Shown one piece after another: positions 21,378 through 31,552 of a DNA stretch of 64,000 bases. The notes under the pieces are model-generated. The model was not told where the DNA came from. It saw only the letters and a list, made by a program, of their open reading frames with translations, and did not search any database. The position numbers and the translations under genes were made by a program. This stretch comes from Acephala macrosclerotiorum (taxonomy: Eukaryota > Ascomycota > Leotiomycetes > Helotiales > Mollisiaceae). The stretch spans positions 62,001-126,000 of the forward strand of contig MU119285.1 in assembly GCA_014904845.1 (NCBI GenBank). Direction: 5' to 3'. Each line of letters starts with the position of its first letter. The first letter of the stretch is position 1.

Positions 21378-23639
21378 ATGGACAACAACCACCACACCCA
21401 CGCCGGCCCCGCCATCCCCCGCATCCCCCTCCCCACAACCGCAAATCTTAACACTGTAATCACCATCATCGAAACCCACGCACCAACTCGTCTCCAACCC
21501 TTAGCTCGCGGTTTAACATGGCTACGGGATCATTTGGATCCGCTTCATTTGCTCGAAAAAGCAGAAGCGGAAGCGAGAAGGAGGGAGTTGGAAGAGGAAG
21601 AAGATGATGAGGAGATGGAGATGGAGATGGAAAGTGTAGCGATGAGCCCGGTTGCGAGGAATAAGCGAGGGAAGCGAGGGATTAGGGTGGAAGATGTTGT
21701 TGTTCCGAGACAAAACAGAATGACTGGCGAGGGTAGAAGTGCGGAGGTGAGCTTGGAGCCGGTTACGCTTTCGACTATTTTTGAGGGGAGAAGTAGTCTT
21801 GAGATTTTGGAGAGCGCAACTACAAGGTCGAGTCAGCAGGGAAAGAAAGACGGAAAGATGCATCGGCAGCCTTCGGGTAGGAAGCTTGGGTTCGCGCAAG
21901 GACAACAGCGAAGAGAGCGCAAGACTTCGAAGCCTGAGGGTATGAGCGAGACAGCTGGAGCGCGTCAGCAGAGTACGAGCGGAGGAGTCATGGAGAACCA
22001 ACATTCGAACAAGACTCTCGATCCGAGTCAAGGACAGCGGAAGCTTCCTCGACAAGAGCACAAAGACAACAACACCACCTCAAGTCGTCCATCCCAGACT
22101 ATGACTAGCCTGGATTTGAAGAAGAGTGTCGACCTGGCGCGAGAACAACGAGCTCTCCGAGAACCAGAGCACATAGAAGTACCCACCGTTTCCGAAGTCC
22201 ACACCCTCGACTCCAAAGTCCGCCCCTACCCCCAAGAACAAGCCCGCCTCACCAAGGATCTCGCCGAAGCACTCTCAACCACTAACTTCAAAGTCTGGCC
22301 CGTCCTCCCTCCTCTTATCACAGACCTATCCCCCTCTTCATCCACGGAAACCAGTCCAGAATATCGCAAGACTCTGACTAGATCGGAGCAAGCAAGAAAA
22401 GAAGAAATAACAGAACAATGGATGATGAAAGAAGAAAGAAGTATTGAGGGAAGAAGAACATGGAATGAGAAGGGAGAGTATGAAGATGAGGTCGAGAAGA
22501 GGGCTTTGAGAAGTACGAGCATGTTTGTTCCTACGTTGGCGCCGTTTGGGAAGGATGGGAGGGGTATTCCGACGAGAGAGGAAATGTGGGAAATGATTGA
22601 TCGTGAGGAGAGCGGGAGTGGGAGTTCGGGGGAATATGTTGATGCAGTTGAGAGTTTGGGTACGCCAGCAAATCCCAAGGAGGAAAGTATGGGGAAGGAG
22701 AAGGTGGATAAGAAGCCAGCACAATCTCGAGTTCCTCGTCGACCAACGTTCAAGAAGGGAGCTGTGCATGGTTTGGATAAGGCAGCTAGGCCCAAGGACG
22801 GGGAAATGAAGGCGCAGGAGAAGGGAAGTAGCCTCAAGATCGACGCCTTGTCCCAGCTATCACCAGAACTATCGGATGACGAGGAGATACCGAAAACCGA
22901 AACCAAGCTGGACATCGCGGATGCCAAGCCAGCCAGAATCTGGACTGGTCGACGACCTGCGCTGCAGTCCATCGACGACGACCCAAAGGACGCTGGCATC
23001 ACATCCACGCAGAAAAAGCGAATGAAGACTATACCTCAGGCAAAGAAGGATAGGGAAATGGGGAAGCCCCAGAAGAAGCTCGAGACTTCGTCCTACCCGC
23101 CGAAGAAGATGCCGGAGACTCGCGATAGCCAGAACAATGTGGACAAATCGAGCACGCCTTGGCATGGTCGACGACCCACATTGCAGTATATCGACGGAGA
23201 CGCTGAAGAGATGAGCCTCAAGAAGGATATCGTCACGAGTCTGAATAATGCTAGTAGAACTAAAAGTCTGGGAGTCAAGGCAAAGGAGAAGGCAAAGAGT
23301 CTGCAGCAGCAGTTAGGGACCTTGCCCCTGGCACTGAAGGACAAGAATATGCCAATCACCCAGACTAAGCAGGATAACATGAACGCCAAGTTCGCCAAGT
23401 CTCGACTTCTGACGTTGCAGGACATCAACGAGTCGGAAGGCACGGCGTTCGTGCCAAAGCAGGTGGCGGAGATTGCGACCAAGACCAATGAGAAGGACAA
23501 GACAGACAACCAGAAGAAGCAGAACAATATGGACGAGACCAAGCCCAGACTTACTCGACGCCTTATGATGCAGTATATCGACAACGACTCCGAAGGTCCA
23601 GCCTTTGCACCACCAAAATCCAATGCCTCAATAAACTAA
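21378..23639 (+). CDS. Hypothetical 753-aa charged protein with internal repeats
   Basis: A single open frame of 753 aa without introns. The sequence is Lys/Glu/Arg/Ser-rich and low in hydrophobics, so largely disordered. An acidic Glu/Met tract lies near residues 72-90. The C-terminal third has four copies of a short module near residues 524, 597, 675 and 726, with consensus RR-x-x-LQ-x-I-D-x-D-x-E (GRRPALQSID, GRRPTLQYID, SRLLTLQDIN, TRRLMMQYID). Lys/Gln-rich spacers of 50-80 residues separate them. A short helix-like segment near residues 30-65 is the only candidate folded part. I do not recognise the family. The repeat could be a linear binding motif. Confidence 0.75.
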   Translation: MDNNHHTHAGPAIPRIPLPTTANLNTVITIIETHAPTRLQPLARGLTWLRDHLDPLHLLEKAEAEARRRELEEEEDDEEMEMEMESVAMSPVARNKRGKRGIRVEDVVVPRQNRMTGEGRSAEVSLEPVTLSTIFEGRSSLEILESATTRSSQQGKKDGKMHRQPSGRKLGFAQGQQRRERKTSKPEGMSETAGARQQSTSGGVMENQHSNKTLDPSQGQRKLPRQEHKDNNTTSSRPSQTMTSLDLKKSVDLAREQRALREPEHIEVPTVSEVHTLDSKVRPYPQEQARLTKDLAEALSTTNFKVWPVLPPLITDLSPSSSTETSPEYRKTLTRSEQARKEEITEQWMMKEERSIEGRRTWNEKGEYEDEVEKRALRSTSMFVPTLAPFGKDGRGIPTREEMWEMIDREESGSGSSGEYVDAVESLGTPANPKEESMGKEKVDKKPAQSRVPRRPTFKKGAVHGLDKAARPKDGEMKAQEKGSSLKIDALSQLSPELSDDEEIPKTETKLDIADAKPARIWTGRRPALQSIDDDPKDAGITSTQKKRMKTIPQAKKDREMGKPQKKLETSSYPPKKMPETRDSQNNVDKSSTPWHGRRPTLQYIDGDAEEMSLKKDIVTSLNNASRTKSLGVKAKEKAKSLQQQLGTLPLALKDKNMPITQTKQDNMNAKFAKSRLLTLQDINESEGTAFVPKQVAEIATKTNEKDKTDNQKKQNNMDETKPRLTRRLMMQYIDNDSEGPAFAPPKSNASIN

Positions 23640-23753
23640 CCTTACTTGGTCTTGAACGCCATGCCCAAAGAAACATGGGCTAGAAAGTCCTAGCAAGGCT
23701 AGAACATCGAGAAGCGCGCCCTCGAAAATGTTGTTAGATTACTGTAGCTCGGG

Positions 23754-24976
23754 CTATTTCTTCTTGCTGCCTTTCGGTCGACCCCTCTTCGACTTGACCT
23801 CCACTGTATCCTCCGCTGAATCGTTTGCCGCCTCGACCAGCTCACCACTCTCGTCTGTTGACCCCTCCTTCCCATCGCCGCTATCAATGTCCTCGACCTT
23901 TACGATCTCTGGCGACGCAGGTGAATTGGGTTCTTTCTGTGTCTCGATCCTCTCCTTGATCTCCTTCACAATCTTCGCAGCCTCGTCTTCCTCTCCATTC
24001 ATACTACCACATCCAAAACACTTCCATTTCCCCAACTCGGCCAATGTTCTTGTTCCTGGAGGAGCTTGCCCGTTTACTAGTCGACAATTCTGGCAGATCA
24101 ATGCCATGCGATTCTTTGGTGCCGTCTCGTCTTCGCCCATCAGAAGGTCCAGTATCCTATCATACCAGTTTCCTCCAGCATTCGCGTCCCCGGACTGGGC
24201 ATACTCTGGTGGGGCGGAGAAGGCATTTGGTGCAAACTCGGCTATCGGTTGTTGTGGAGGGGGGACAGGAGAGTGTTGGATCTGCGGAGGAGGTGGCTGC
24301 CTCATGATAGGTTGTGGTGTGGAAGGCTGGCTTGGGATATGTTCCGGTCTGCCTATATTCGCAGTCGGTGGTGGAGGTCCCATAGATACCCTTCCTGTCT
24401 GTTTTGGAGCCTTCGGAGCCTTGGGTGCTGCCAGTGTCTTGGGCTTTTTGGGTGGAGCTCCGCCATACTTTTCCAATAGAACTTGTGTAGAATCATATTT
24501 CGTAGCAGCCTTCAGTTTCTCGATCGTCTTCGTCCGTTCTGCTTGTTGCTCCTCTAGTTGTGATGTGGTGCTATCCGTACGGTAATCATAGTATACTGTG
24601 ATGGCTGCTCGTATGAGGTAGATTCTGGCAATATCAGCAGAGGTCTCTCTGATTTTGGTGTTCTCCATACACTACCGGACTTGATGCTAAGGCTGTATAT
24701 TCCAAGGCGCCCAGATTCTTCCATCCTACTGCTAGAAACAGGACCACAGCGCTGATCAGGTATGCCAAACTGGTGTAGAGAGTCCACAATGCTTTGAATC
24801 GTCGTCCCCTCGACCGTATGGAGTCAAGACGTGCCTGCGACGCCGTAATCTTCGATGACAGAGCCGCTAAGGTCTTCTCGAAAGAGGCTGGAGAGTTGTC
24901 CTCGCCCTGTGGAAATTAGCTCGTGCCACACCCTATAACCTGTATCTCTCACCTTCCAGGGCCATAGTGAGACCAT
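23754..24976 (-). CDS. LNP1: Lunapark, ER three-way junction protein
   Basis: Three exons on the complement, 24976-24953, 24906-24671 and 24624-23754 (both introns 46 nt, GT-AG), 376 aa. The first exon codes only MVSLWPWK. It is followed by a coiled-coil segment and two transmembrane helices (about 47-67 and 75-95, with LWTLYTSLAYLISAVVLFL and SPVVIYLIRAAITVYY). The second splice rebuilds SPVVIYL. A second coiled coil (LEEQQAERTKTIEKLK), a Pro-rich linker and the lunapark zinc ribbon follow (CQNC and CFGC at about 262-290), then an acidic tail ending in a basic KRGRPKGSKKK. Lunapark stabilises tubular ER three-way junctions. It diverges from IMH1 across about 330 bp. Confidence 0.93.
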
Positions 24977-25306
24977 AGTGAAGTGGTTGACTCTGCTGAT
25001 GTATCACCGTTTCATGGTTGTCGTGAATGACCCAGTCAAGAAGAGTGATCACAAGCAAGGCAGAGAATACGTAGCCTGCAGTCGCGTGGAGAGCTCAACC
25101 TAGTATGTGCACGGACGAAAAGCTGGGCCCAAACTCGTCCCCTACGCCGCGCATCAAGTCTGTCGGAGCTCAGAAGTTAATTCTGAACACATCTTTTCTT
25201 TTGGGATAACTGAAGCCAATTGTCGCATTTATGTATTCTTTCTGCTAGCCGCTATTCCAAGTCTTGTAATTAGTCTAATAATACATTTCTGGTGGATGTG
25301 GCCACA
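24977..25306. promoter_or_regulatory. Bidirectional promoter, LNP1 / IMH1
   Basis: 330 bp between the two divergent ATGs. No other coding signal. Both products act in the secretory pathway, so co-regulation is plausible, though only inferred. Confidence 0.4.
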
Positions 25307-28300
25307 ATGTTCCAGGTAATCCCCAACATTCTTGCCATACCCGGAGTGGCAGCCTTGTGACAGATTGCTAACCCAGCGCAGCGCCTTCAAAATTTGAAGG
25401 GCGCAATCGATTCTCGCATTGCTGAGGAACAAGCGCGCCAGAAAGCTACTCCGACTCCTGTATCGAGATCATCCTCTTCTGCCAGAAGGTCATCATCCAG
25501 GACCGAATCTCCTGCTCAGAAGCCACGGCGGCCGAGGCCCAAAGACGATGGGACAACGGGAAGAGGCCCAGATCCTTCAGAGTTCGAGAGCGCTTTTGTG
25601 GTAGAGGACGAGGAGGACTCTTTAATACCAACGGCAGAGAAAGCTCTCGCAATGGTAGATAGCAATGGGTCCCAGACCACTGAGTCAGGGGAACCTGAGA
25701 AAGGGGAACAGACAGCTTCTCAGCCTGCCGAAACGCCTCCCAAGGCTCCTGAGCTGCCTACAGAGGTGCGCACAAAGTTACGGAAGCTCGAGAAGTTGGA
25801 GAGTCGATATCAAGGTAAAACTCTTGGATGGATTTGCAGGGCGTGCTCTAACTTGGCATGCAGAATTACTTAAGTCATACCGGATAGCACATGCCAGAGC
25901 GGTTTCCATAGAACCATTCGAGAAGGCATTGAAGGAAAATACACCTTTAACAAGCATATCCGATCCTGATGCGTTGCTGGAATACTTGAATCAGCTCAAT
26001 CTAAAGGGAGACATGGTCATGGAAGAGTTGAAACGGGTATCTGCAGACCGAGACGACTACAAGAAGAAGTTCGAGGGAGCAGAAAAGGAAGCTTCGAGTG
26101 CAAAGGCAGAAATTGCGACGTTGAAGAGCTCAGTTGGTGGAAGTGATGGCACGGCAGAGAAGGCAGATACTGTGAGCATCGACACACCTACGGCATCTGT
26201 CAAATCGCCCGCGTCCTCAGTCATGCGGATATTCTCTCCCAAGCAGAAGGCCGAGCCCATGGACAACAGAGATGTCAGCGAGGAGTTCTTTTCCTACGAT
26301 GATGAGGTTCCGAAGCTTCGGTCTGAGTTGGAGGAGAAGACTGCTGAAGTGGAAGGGCTCAAGAGCAAGGTCATATCTCTGGAGAAGGATTTGGCTACAG
26401 CACAGGAGTCCAGTTCTGGGTTGGTTGCAAATTTGGAGAAAGCTACAAGAGAACTCAGCGAATCGAAAGAGGCTTCCAAGGAAGAAGAATCCCGGCAAGG
26501 GAAGATTGTCGCCTTGGAAGAGGAGATTAAAGCCCTGAAAGGAAAGCTAGAAACAACCGAAGCACAGATCTCGTCTCTAGAATCCAACCTCACCGATCAG
26601 AAGAAAGAGGCCGAAGAGAAAGTATCTTCTCTTGAAGCTGAACTGGCCACCCAGAAGGAGACTGCCAGCAAAGACCTCGAAAAGCAGACAAGTTCTCTAG
26701 CTGAGTCAAATAAGCTGCGCAAGAAGCTCGATATCCAGATCAAGGAGCTCGAATCGGCTCAAGACAAGGACAAGAAGCGAATTCGGGAGTTATCAGATCT
26801 AGTCAAGTCTTTGAATCAGCAAATCGAGGAAGCTGCAAGTCACGAAGCGGATGATACTTCAAAAATTGCGGTTGCCGTGACATCTGCGGATGTAGCAACT
26901 GCAGGACTTTCTACAAGTGGAGCGAAGAAGAAGAACAAGAAAAAGAAGAAGAGCGGAAATGCTGCTGCCTCTGCTCCAAAAGATGAAGCTATTGAGAAGG
27001 CACCTGAATCAATTCCAGCAACCCCTGTTGCGACCGACCTGGAAGCCGAGATCACGAGGCTAAAGGAGGAGGTCGCTGATCGGGATGCGCAAATCGCCAA
27101 GCTGCAAACCAAGCGAAAGACCGAGGAAGACCTTCGTGAAGAGATTGAGAACATGAAGGAAAATCTCATGGATATTGGTCAAGAGCATGTGGAAGCTAAG
27201 GAGAAGATCAAAGAGCTTCAGGCAGAGAAGACAGATCTCCAGGACAAAATCAGCAGCCTGGAGAAGGAGATTGAGACCCACAAGGGCAAGGCAACCAAAC
27301 TCGAAGGGGAGATCGAAACCTACAAGAGCCAGTCCAAGGACTCGGAGAAAGTGGGAGCTAACTTCAAGTCATTGACATCTGAGTACGAGGATCTCAAATT
27401 GAAGTCTGCATCCCTGAAAACCGACCTCAGTGCCGCCCAACAACTTGCAGCAACCCGATACAAAGATCTGACAAACCTGCAAAACATCTTGCAAAAGGCT
27501 CAACCAGAAATGAAGACCCTCCGAGAAGAGAACACTCAGCTGAAATCCACAAAGGAGGAATTAGCGACAAAGACGTCCGAATTGAGACGTCTCGAAGCCC
27601 GAGAGAAGGATTTGAGGAGCGACATCAACAGCTTCAAGAAGCAAGCTGCTGATAGCCAGAATGAGATTCGCACCCTCAACGAGAAGGTCACTCAAGAGAC
27701 AAATTCCCGACTCCGTGCCGAAGATGCGCAACGTATCGCTCAACGCGACATGAGGAAGTCGGACGCCGAGAAGATCCAACTCGCAGCTTCAGGCGAGAAG
27801 ACCGCAGCTGAGCTTGCAAAGGTCCAAGAAGAGGCCGGAAAGCTACGGACCAAGGTCCGGGAACTCGAAGACCAAGTCTCAAAACTCACTTCCGAATCCA
27901 AGAACCTTCGAGAGGAAGTCGAGCTCCGTGGTTCCCAATACAACACTGCGCAAGGGCTCCTCAGCAGCATGCAAGGCCAGACCAACGAGCTCCAAATGCA
28001 GCTAAAAGAAGCCAAGGACCAAGCTGAATCCCTAGAGGAAGAACTTGGCGAAGTCCAACGTCTTTTGAGCGAACGAACGAGAGAAGGCGAGACAATGCGA
28101 AGACTCCTAGCTGATGTTGATGACCGAGCTGACGCCAAGGTCCGAGAGATGCGCGAGCGTATGGAAGCCGCAATTGAAGAACGAGACCGAGCTGAAGACG
28201 AGGCTAGCACCAACGGCCGCCGGAAAACTCGAGAAGTGGAAGAACTCAAAGGCAAGATCCGCGATTACGAACGTGATCTCAAGCGAGCTACGGAAGAGAG

Positions 28301-28847
28301 AGAAGAACTTGAGTACAAGGAGAAAGAGTGGAAGCGGAAACGAGATGAGCTTGAAGGGACCGCTGATCATGCATCGAAAGAAGCAAATGAGATCCGCTCA
28401 GCGATGACGGAACTTCGTGAGGCGCTTGATGGGAGCGAGAAGCAGGTTCGTGATGCAGAGAAGCAACGTGCTGATCTGAGACGATTCCTTGATGAGGCCA
28501 GTCAGCGGTATGAAAAGTTGCAGAAGGAGTTCAAGGCTTTGCAGATGAAGCAGAGTAGGATGAATGAATCTAGCTCGAGGAGTTCGATGGATAGTGGAAG
28601 TGGACGAGGGACACCGGTTAATGGTGCGGCGGCTAAGATGGATTATGTCTATCTGAAGACCATCTTACTGCAATTCTTGGAGCAGAAGGATAAGAAGAGG
28701 CAGGCGGATCTGGTGAAGACCGTGTTAGGGCAGTTGTTACATTTCGATAAGTAAGTGTCCCAATCCCAGTTGTGACTCGCAGCAAATGTTAATGTTCCTG
28801 GCAGGAAGGATCAGGAGAAGTGGATAGCAGCCATCTCGGCGAAATGA
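25307..28847 (+). CDS. IMH1: GRIP-domain golgin
   Basis: Four exons, 25307-25315, 25382-25814, 25864-28750 and 28805-28847, all GT-AG, 1123 aa. The first exon is only nine bases (MFQ). The join reads MFQRLQNLKGAIDSRIAEEQ, the usual start of fungal Imh1. A Ser/Pro/Arg-rich segment (about 25-150) is followed by about 850 residues of almost continuous heptad-type coiled coil, with a short Lys-rich break near AKKKNKKKKKSG. The C-terminal GRIP domain is YVYLKTILLQFLEQKD and its continuation. Its last exon is KKDQEKWIAAISAK. GRIP golgins bind Arl1-GTP on the trans-Golgi and tether vesicles. Confidence 0.93.
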
Positions 28848-29250
28848 TGAGGTACGATAGAGGCATCAGTGGAGTCAGGGTTGGCGCTTTCATAGGAAGA
28901 TCGTTGAGCATAGCATCAGGAGCACAAGCGGTTAGGTCAATGTACAACACGTTTGAAGACTTTCACTGCTGCATCCCACGCACGACACGTGACCATGTCT
29001 AATATAATTTCGAGAATGTCCGACGCCCCTGGAGATATAGTGGGACAGGCATTCGCCTGTACACAACCTTCAACTATCCAAGCATAGAGTATCAAGTAAT
29101 AGTGCTTTATTATAAAGAGGAAAAGGCCCTTTTTAGCTCGAAAACTTAAAAAATAGCTAGCTAACTAAATTATAATAGCATACTCGCGCAATCTCGACGT
29201 GCTCGGCGGCTGCGCCGCCTGCGCTGTCTCGATAGCGCTTCGTTGTGCTC
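28848..29250. other. Intergenic with AT-rich patch
   Basis: 3' region of IMH1. 29095-29185 is A/T-rich. No gene seen apart from the possible frame described at 29169-29346. Confidence 0.4.
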
Positions 29251-29346
29251 TTTAGCACCAGCCTTAGCACCAGCCTTAGCACCAGCCTTAGCACCAGCCT
29301 TAGCACCAGCCTCAGCACCAGTTTTAGCACCAGCCTTAATATTAGC
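29169..29346 (-). pseudogene. Fragment encoding AGAK repeats and an Arg-rich tail
   Basis: On the complement one frame reads seven Ala-Gly-Ala-Lys-type units, then KEHNEALSRQ and an Arg-rich stretch, ending in TAA next to 29169. There is no start codon or upstream exon, and direct repeats lie beside it. It may be the 3' end of a degraded mobile-element ORF. The longest ORF in the other frame (Leu/Val-rich) is a shadow. Confidence 0.3.
29252..29335. repeat. 12-bp tandem repeat, seven units
   Basis: Unit TTAGCACCAGCC repeated seven times head to tail; only the sixth unit (TCAGCACCAGTT) differs. Confidence 0.9.
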
Positions 29347-29356
29347 ACTAGCATTA

Positions 29357-29434
29357 TTCTGCCGGATGCGACCGCTTAAACTTTACCTAAAATGGCACGG
29401 CACGTGAAAAATTTTAATAGTAAACTCGAGTTTA
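29357..29434. repeat. Direct repeat copy 1, about 75 bp
   Basis: Matches 29506-29580 at most positions. Both contain GACCGCTTAAACT and GCACGGCACGTGAA. Differences include G/A and T/C transitions. Confidence 0.8.
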
Positions 29435-29505
29435 GTCTTTTTGCTTAAGCTTGCGAGTTTAACCTTTCTGTTGGAAGTTTAGCTTTTCTACTGGAAGTTT
29501 GGCCA

Positions 29506-29580
29506 TTCTGCCGGCTGCGACCGCTTAAACTCTACCTAAAATAGCACGGCACGTGAAGATTTTTAATGGTAAACTCGTTT
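29506..29580. repeat. Direct repeat copy 2, about 75 bp
   Basis: Second copy, 149 bp downstream of the first, same orientation. Between them lie two shorter related motifs (TGGAAGTTTAGC and TGGAAGTTTGGC). Both copies carry a CACGTG core. Confidence 0.8.
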
Positions 29581-29686
29581 AATTTCTGCCTTATATAACC
29601 TTTCAACTAAAGTTGAAGGCAATGGAGATCGGGTTGCTATTCCCTCCAAAACAAATCAAGACGCATTGTCATGGATACGAGGGAGT

Positions 29687-30007
29687 TCACCACAGGACCG
29701 TGAGACCAAGGCCTTCAACTTCCGTGCCGGCGAGCTGTGCCTTTCTTTCGGCCAGCCTGATGAAGCGGCACAGACCCGAGTGGGAATCCCGTTCTAACAT
29801 CAGAAATCCTGTTTGTTGCTCAATCGACATCCTTTTTACGGTGCATGCTTCTCCTCTTTTCGCTTCGGGTGTCTCAGCCCAATCGTCACCCGTGGGATGT
29901 TGGCCCAACCTTGCTACAGAAACATCGATAGTTCCTAGTGGTTCGGCTGTCTTTGGATCTGAAATATACGTTTCAGGTTCTAGAATGCATGGGTGGAGGC
30001 GAAGCAC
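29687..30007 (-). CDS. Possible small hypothetical protein, 106 aa
   Basis: On the complement, one frame of 106 aa from 30007 to 29687 with balanced amino-acid composition. There is no recognised domain, and I see neither introns nor a clear leader. It lies just beyond the repeats. The opposite strand is open over the same region, so one of the two is a shadow. I prefer this strand only slightly. Confidence 0.25.
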   Translation of the reverse strand: MLRLHPCILEPETYISDPKTAEPLGTIDVSVARLGQHPTGDDWAETPEAKRGEACTVKRMSIEQQTGFLMLERDSHSGLCRFIRLAERKAQLAGTEVEGLGLTVLW

Positions 30008-30247
30008 AAGCGAGTAAGTGCTATTTTGAGATTACATTTCTGCAGTGCAACACTGTGGTTGGTTTTTGGGGGCTAGCCTATTCTGAGTCGTGGGAGCAAA
30101 CACTGTCTTCTCTGTGCCCACCCATTCTTTTGTTGCTTTTCTTCTTCTTTCTCTTCTGTTTTGGTTGCCTACCAGCCTTACTTTAGTCGATGTCATAATA
30201 TAATTACTAATTTTAAATACATCGACTGTGCATACTCCGTACCCATA

Positions 30248-31552
30248 ATGTCTGTTTCAAACGGCACTTGCCCATTAGGCGGCACCTGGTACGTAGCCTC
30301 GTCGTGTTCTGAGGCCATATACTAAAACCAGCAGGTACGCGTGCACCGACACAACCCCCTACTTCTTCGGCTGCTGCACCAGCAACCCATGCGGCGGAAC
30401 CGGCTGCTCATCTACAAATCTTCTAGCAGCTGAACTGGGCCCAGGATACGGCTTCGACGGTCCCGACTATCCCGTCGACTCATCATACTACCCCAACTCG
30501 CAATGTGTAGATGCAGGAGCTCAATGGTTCACATGTGCCGCCGCCGGAAAATCTGGCGGCTTTGCCTTCCAAGGCTGCTGTGACAAGACCGCGGCTCCGT
30601 GTGCAAACAACGGCTCGTGTCCACAGGCAAATCTTCATCCGGCAGCTTTCTCGGACGTGAGGTCTAGAACCGATAGTAGTGTGGTGTGCAAGAATGGACA
30701 ATGGTATTCTTGTGTGACGCAGAATCCACCCTTTCAGGGTTGCTGTCTTAGTGATCCGTGTACTGGGAATGGGGAGGCTGGGGGTTGTATTCCGTCGCAG
30801 TCTTTTCCTGTTGTTTCTATTCTTTCTGCGCAAGGTGAAGTGAGTTATCTCTCGACGGCGACCTCGCCTTCCACTTCCACACCGACGCAATCAGGGTCAT
30901 TGACAACTTCAGCAACGTCAACATCGACGACGAGTCCGCTTCCATCTGCCGCGCCGGGCCCAAATGTAGCTTTGATCGCGGGCGCGTCAGCGGGCGGTGC
31001 TTTCGTTGGGATATTGGCGCTCGTTATCATTGCGTTCTTCGTCCGAAGATGTCTGAAGAAGAGAGCTGTTGCTGCAAGAAGTGAAGGATCATCAGGCGGA
31101 GTCGATGAATCTGGGTCCAAAGGCCCTACATCCTCAATAACACCGTACAATGACGGCAAGTTTCCTCCCTTTCTCAATTTGACCTACTGACGGCTGATCT
31201 AGAAGCGTACTACCCCGGCCAAAACATCTACGGTGTCCCTTCACCACAAAAAGTCGGACCGTCACTCTCCCCAAATATGAACCTCAGTCCTGGACCGCCT
31301 GCGTATCAATCTCCCCAGAGGTCTCCGAATCGCAACACCTATGCTTCTGAGGCTGATTCTACCGTTGTTCATGAGGTCGGGGAGGGGCAGTCTCCGGCTT
31401 TGAGTTCAGCTGGCTTTACGCCGAATTTAGGACAGGGTGCCTTTCAGAGAAGAAGTGGTGGTGGGGTGAGGGGGAGTGGTGGGGGTGGACATGGGCTTGG
31501 ACTGGGTGGAGATCGTGATCATATTGCGGAGTTACCGCATAGGGCTTACTAA
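30248..31552 (+). CDS. Single-pass membrane protein with three Cys-rich modules
   Basis: Three exons, 30248-30288, 30335-31155 and 31203-31552, 403 aa. The ectodomain holds three related modules of the form C, WY/WF-x-C, then F-x-GCC, PC, C: TWYACTDTTPYFFGCCTSNP, QWFTCAAAG with FQGCCDKTAAPC, and QWYSCVTQNPPFQGCC. A Ser/Thr-rich stalk follows, then one transmembrane helix (about residues 225-248, VALIAGASAGGAFVGILAL), a basic stop-transfer RRCLKKR, and a Pro/Ser/Gly-rich cytosolic tail. This is the layout of fungal wall sensors of the Wsc/Mid2 type, but the Cys modules are not WSC. No N-terminal signal peptide is seen. The second intron has a GC donor (GCAAGT at 31156) and a TAG acceptor. Only this join keeps the frame of the third exon. 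Confidence 0.75.
31156..31202 (+). other. GC-AG intron
   Basis: A 47-nt intron with GCAAGT donor and TCTAG acceptor. The GT at 31160 would give the wrong frame. It is the second such intron in the window. Confidence 0.65.

Noticed and set aside
29157..29354. A Leu/Val-repeat ORF on the complement that looks like a membrane peptide
   Set aside because: It is the shadow frame of the 12-bp tandem repeat. The AGAK frame of the same repeat is the more coding-like one.
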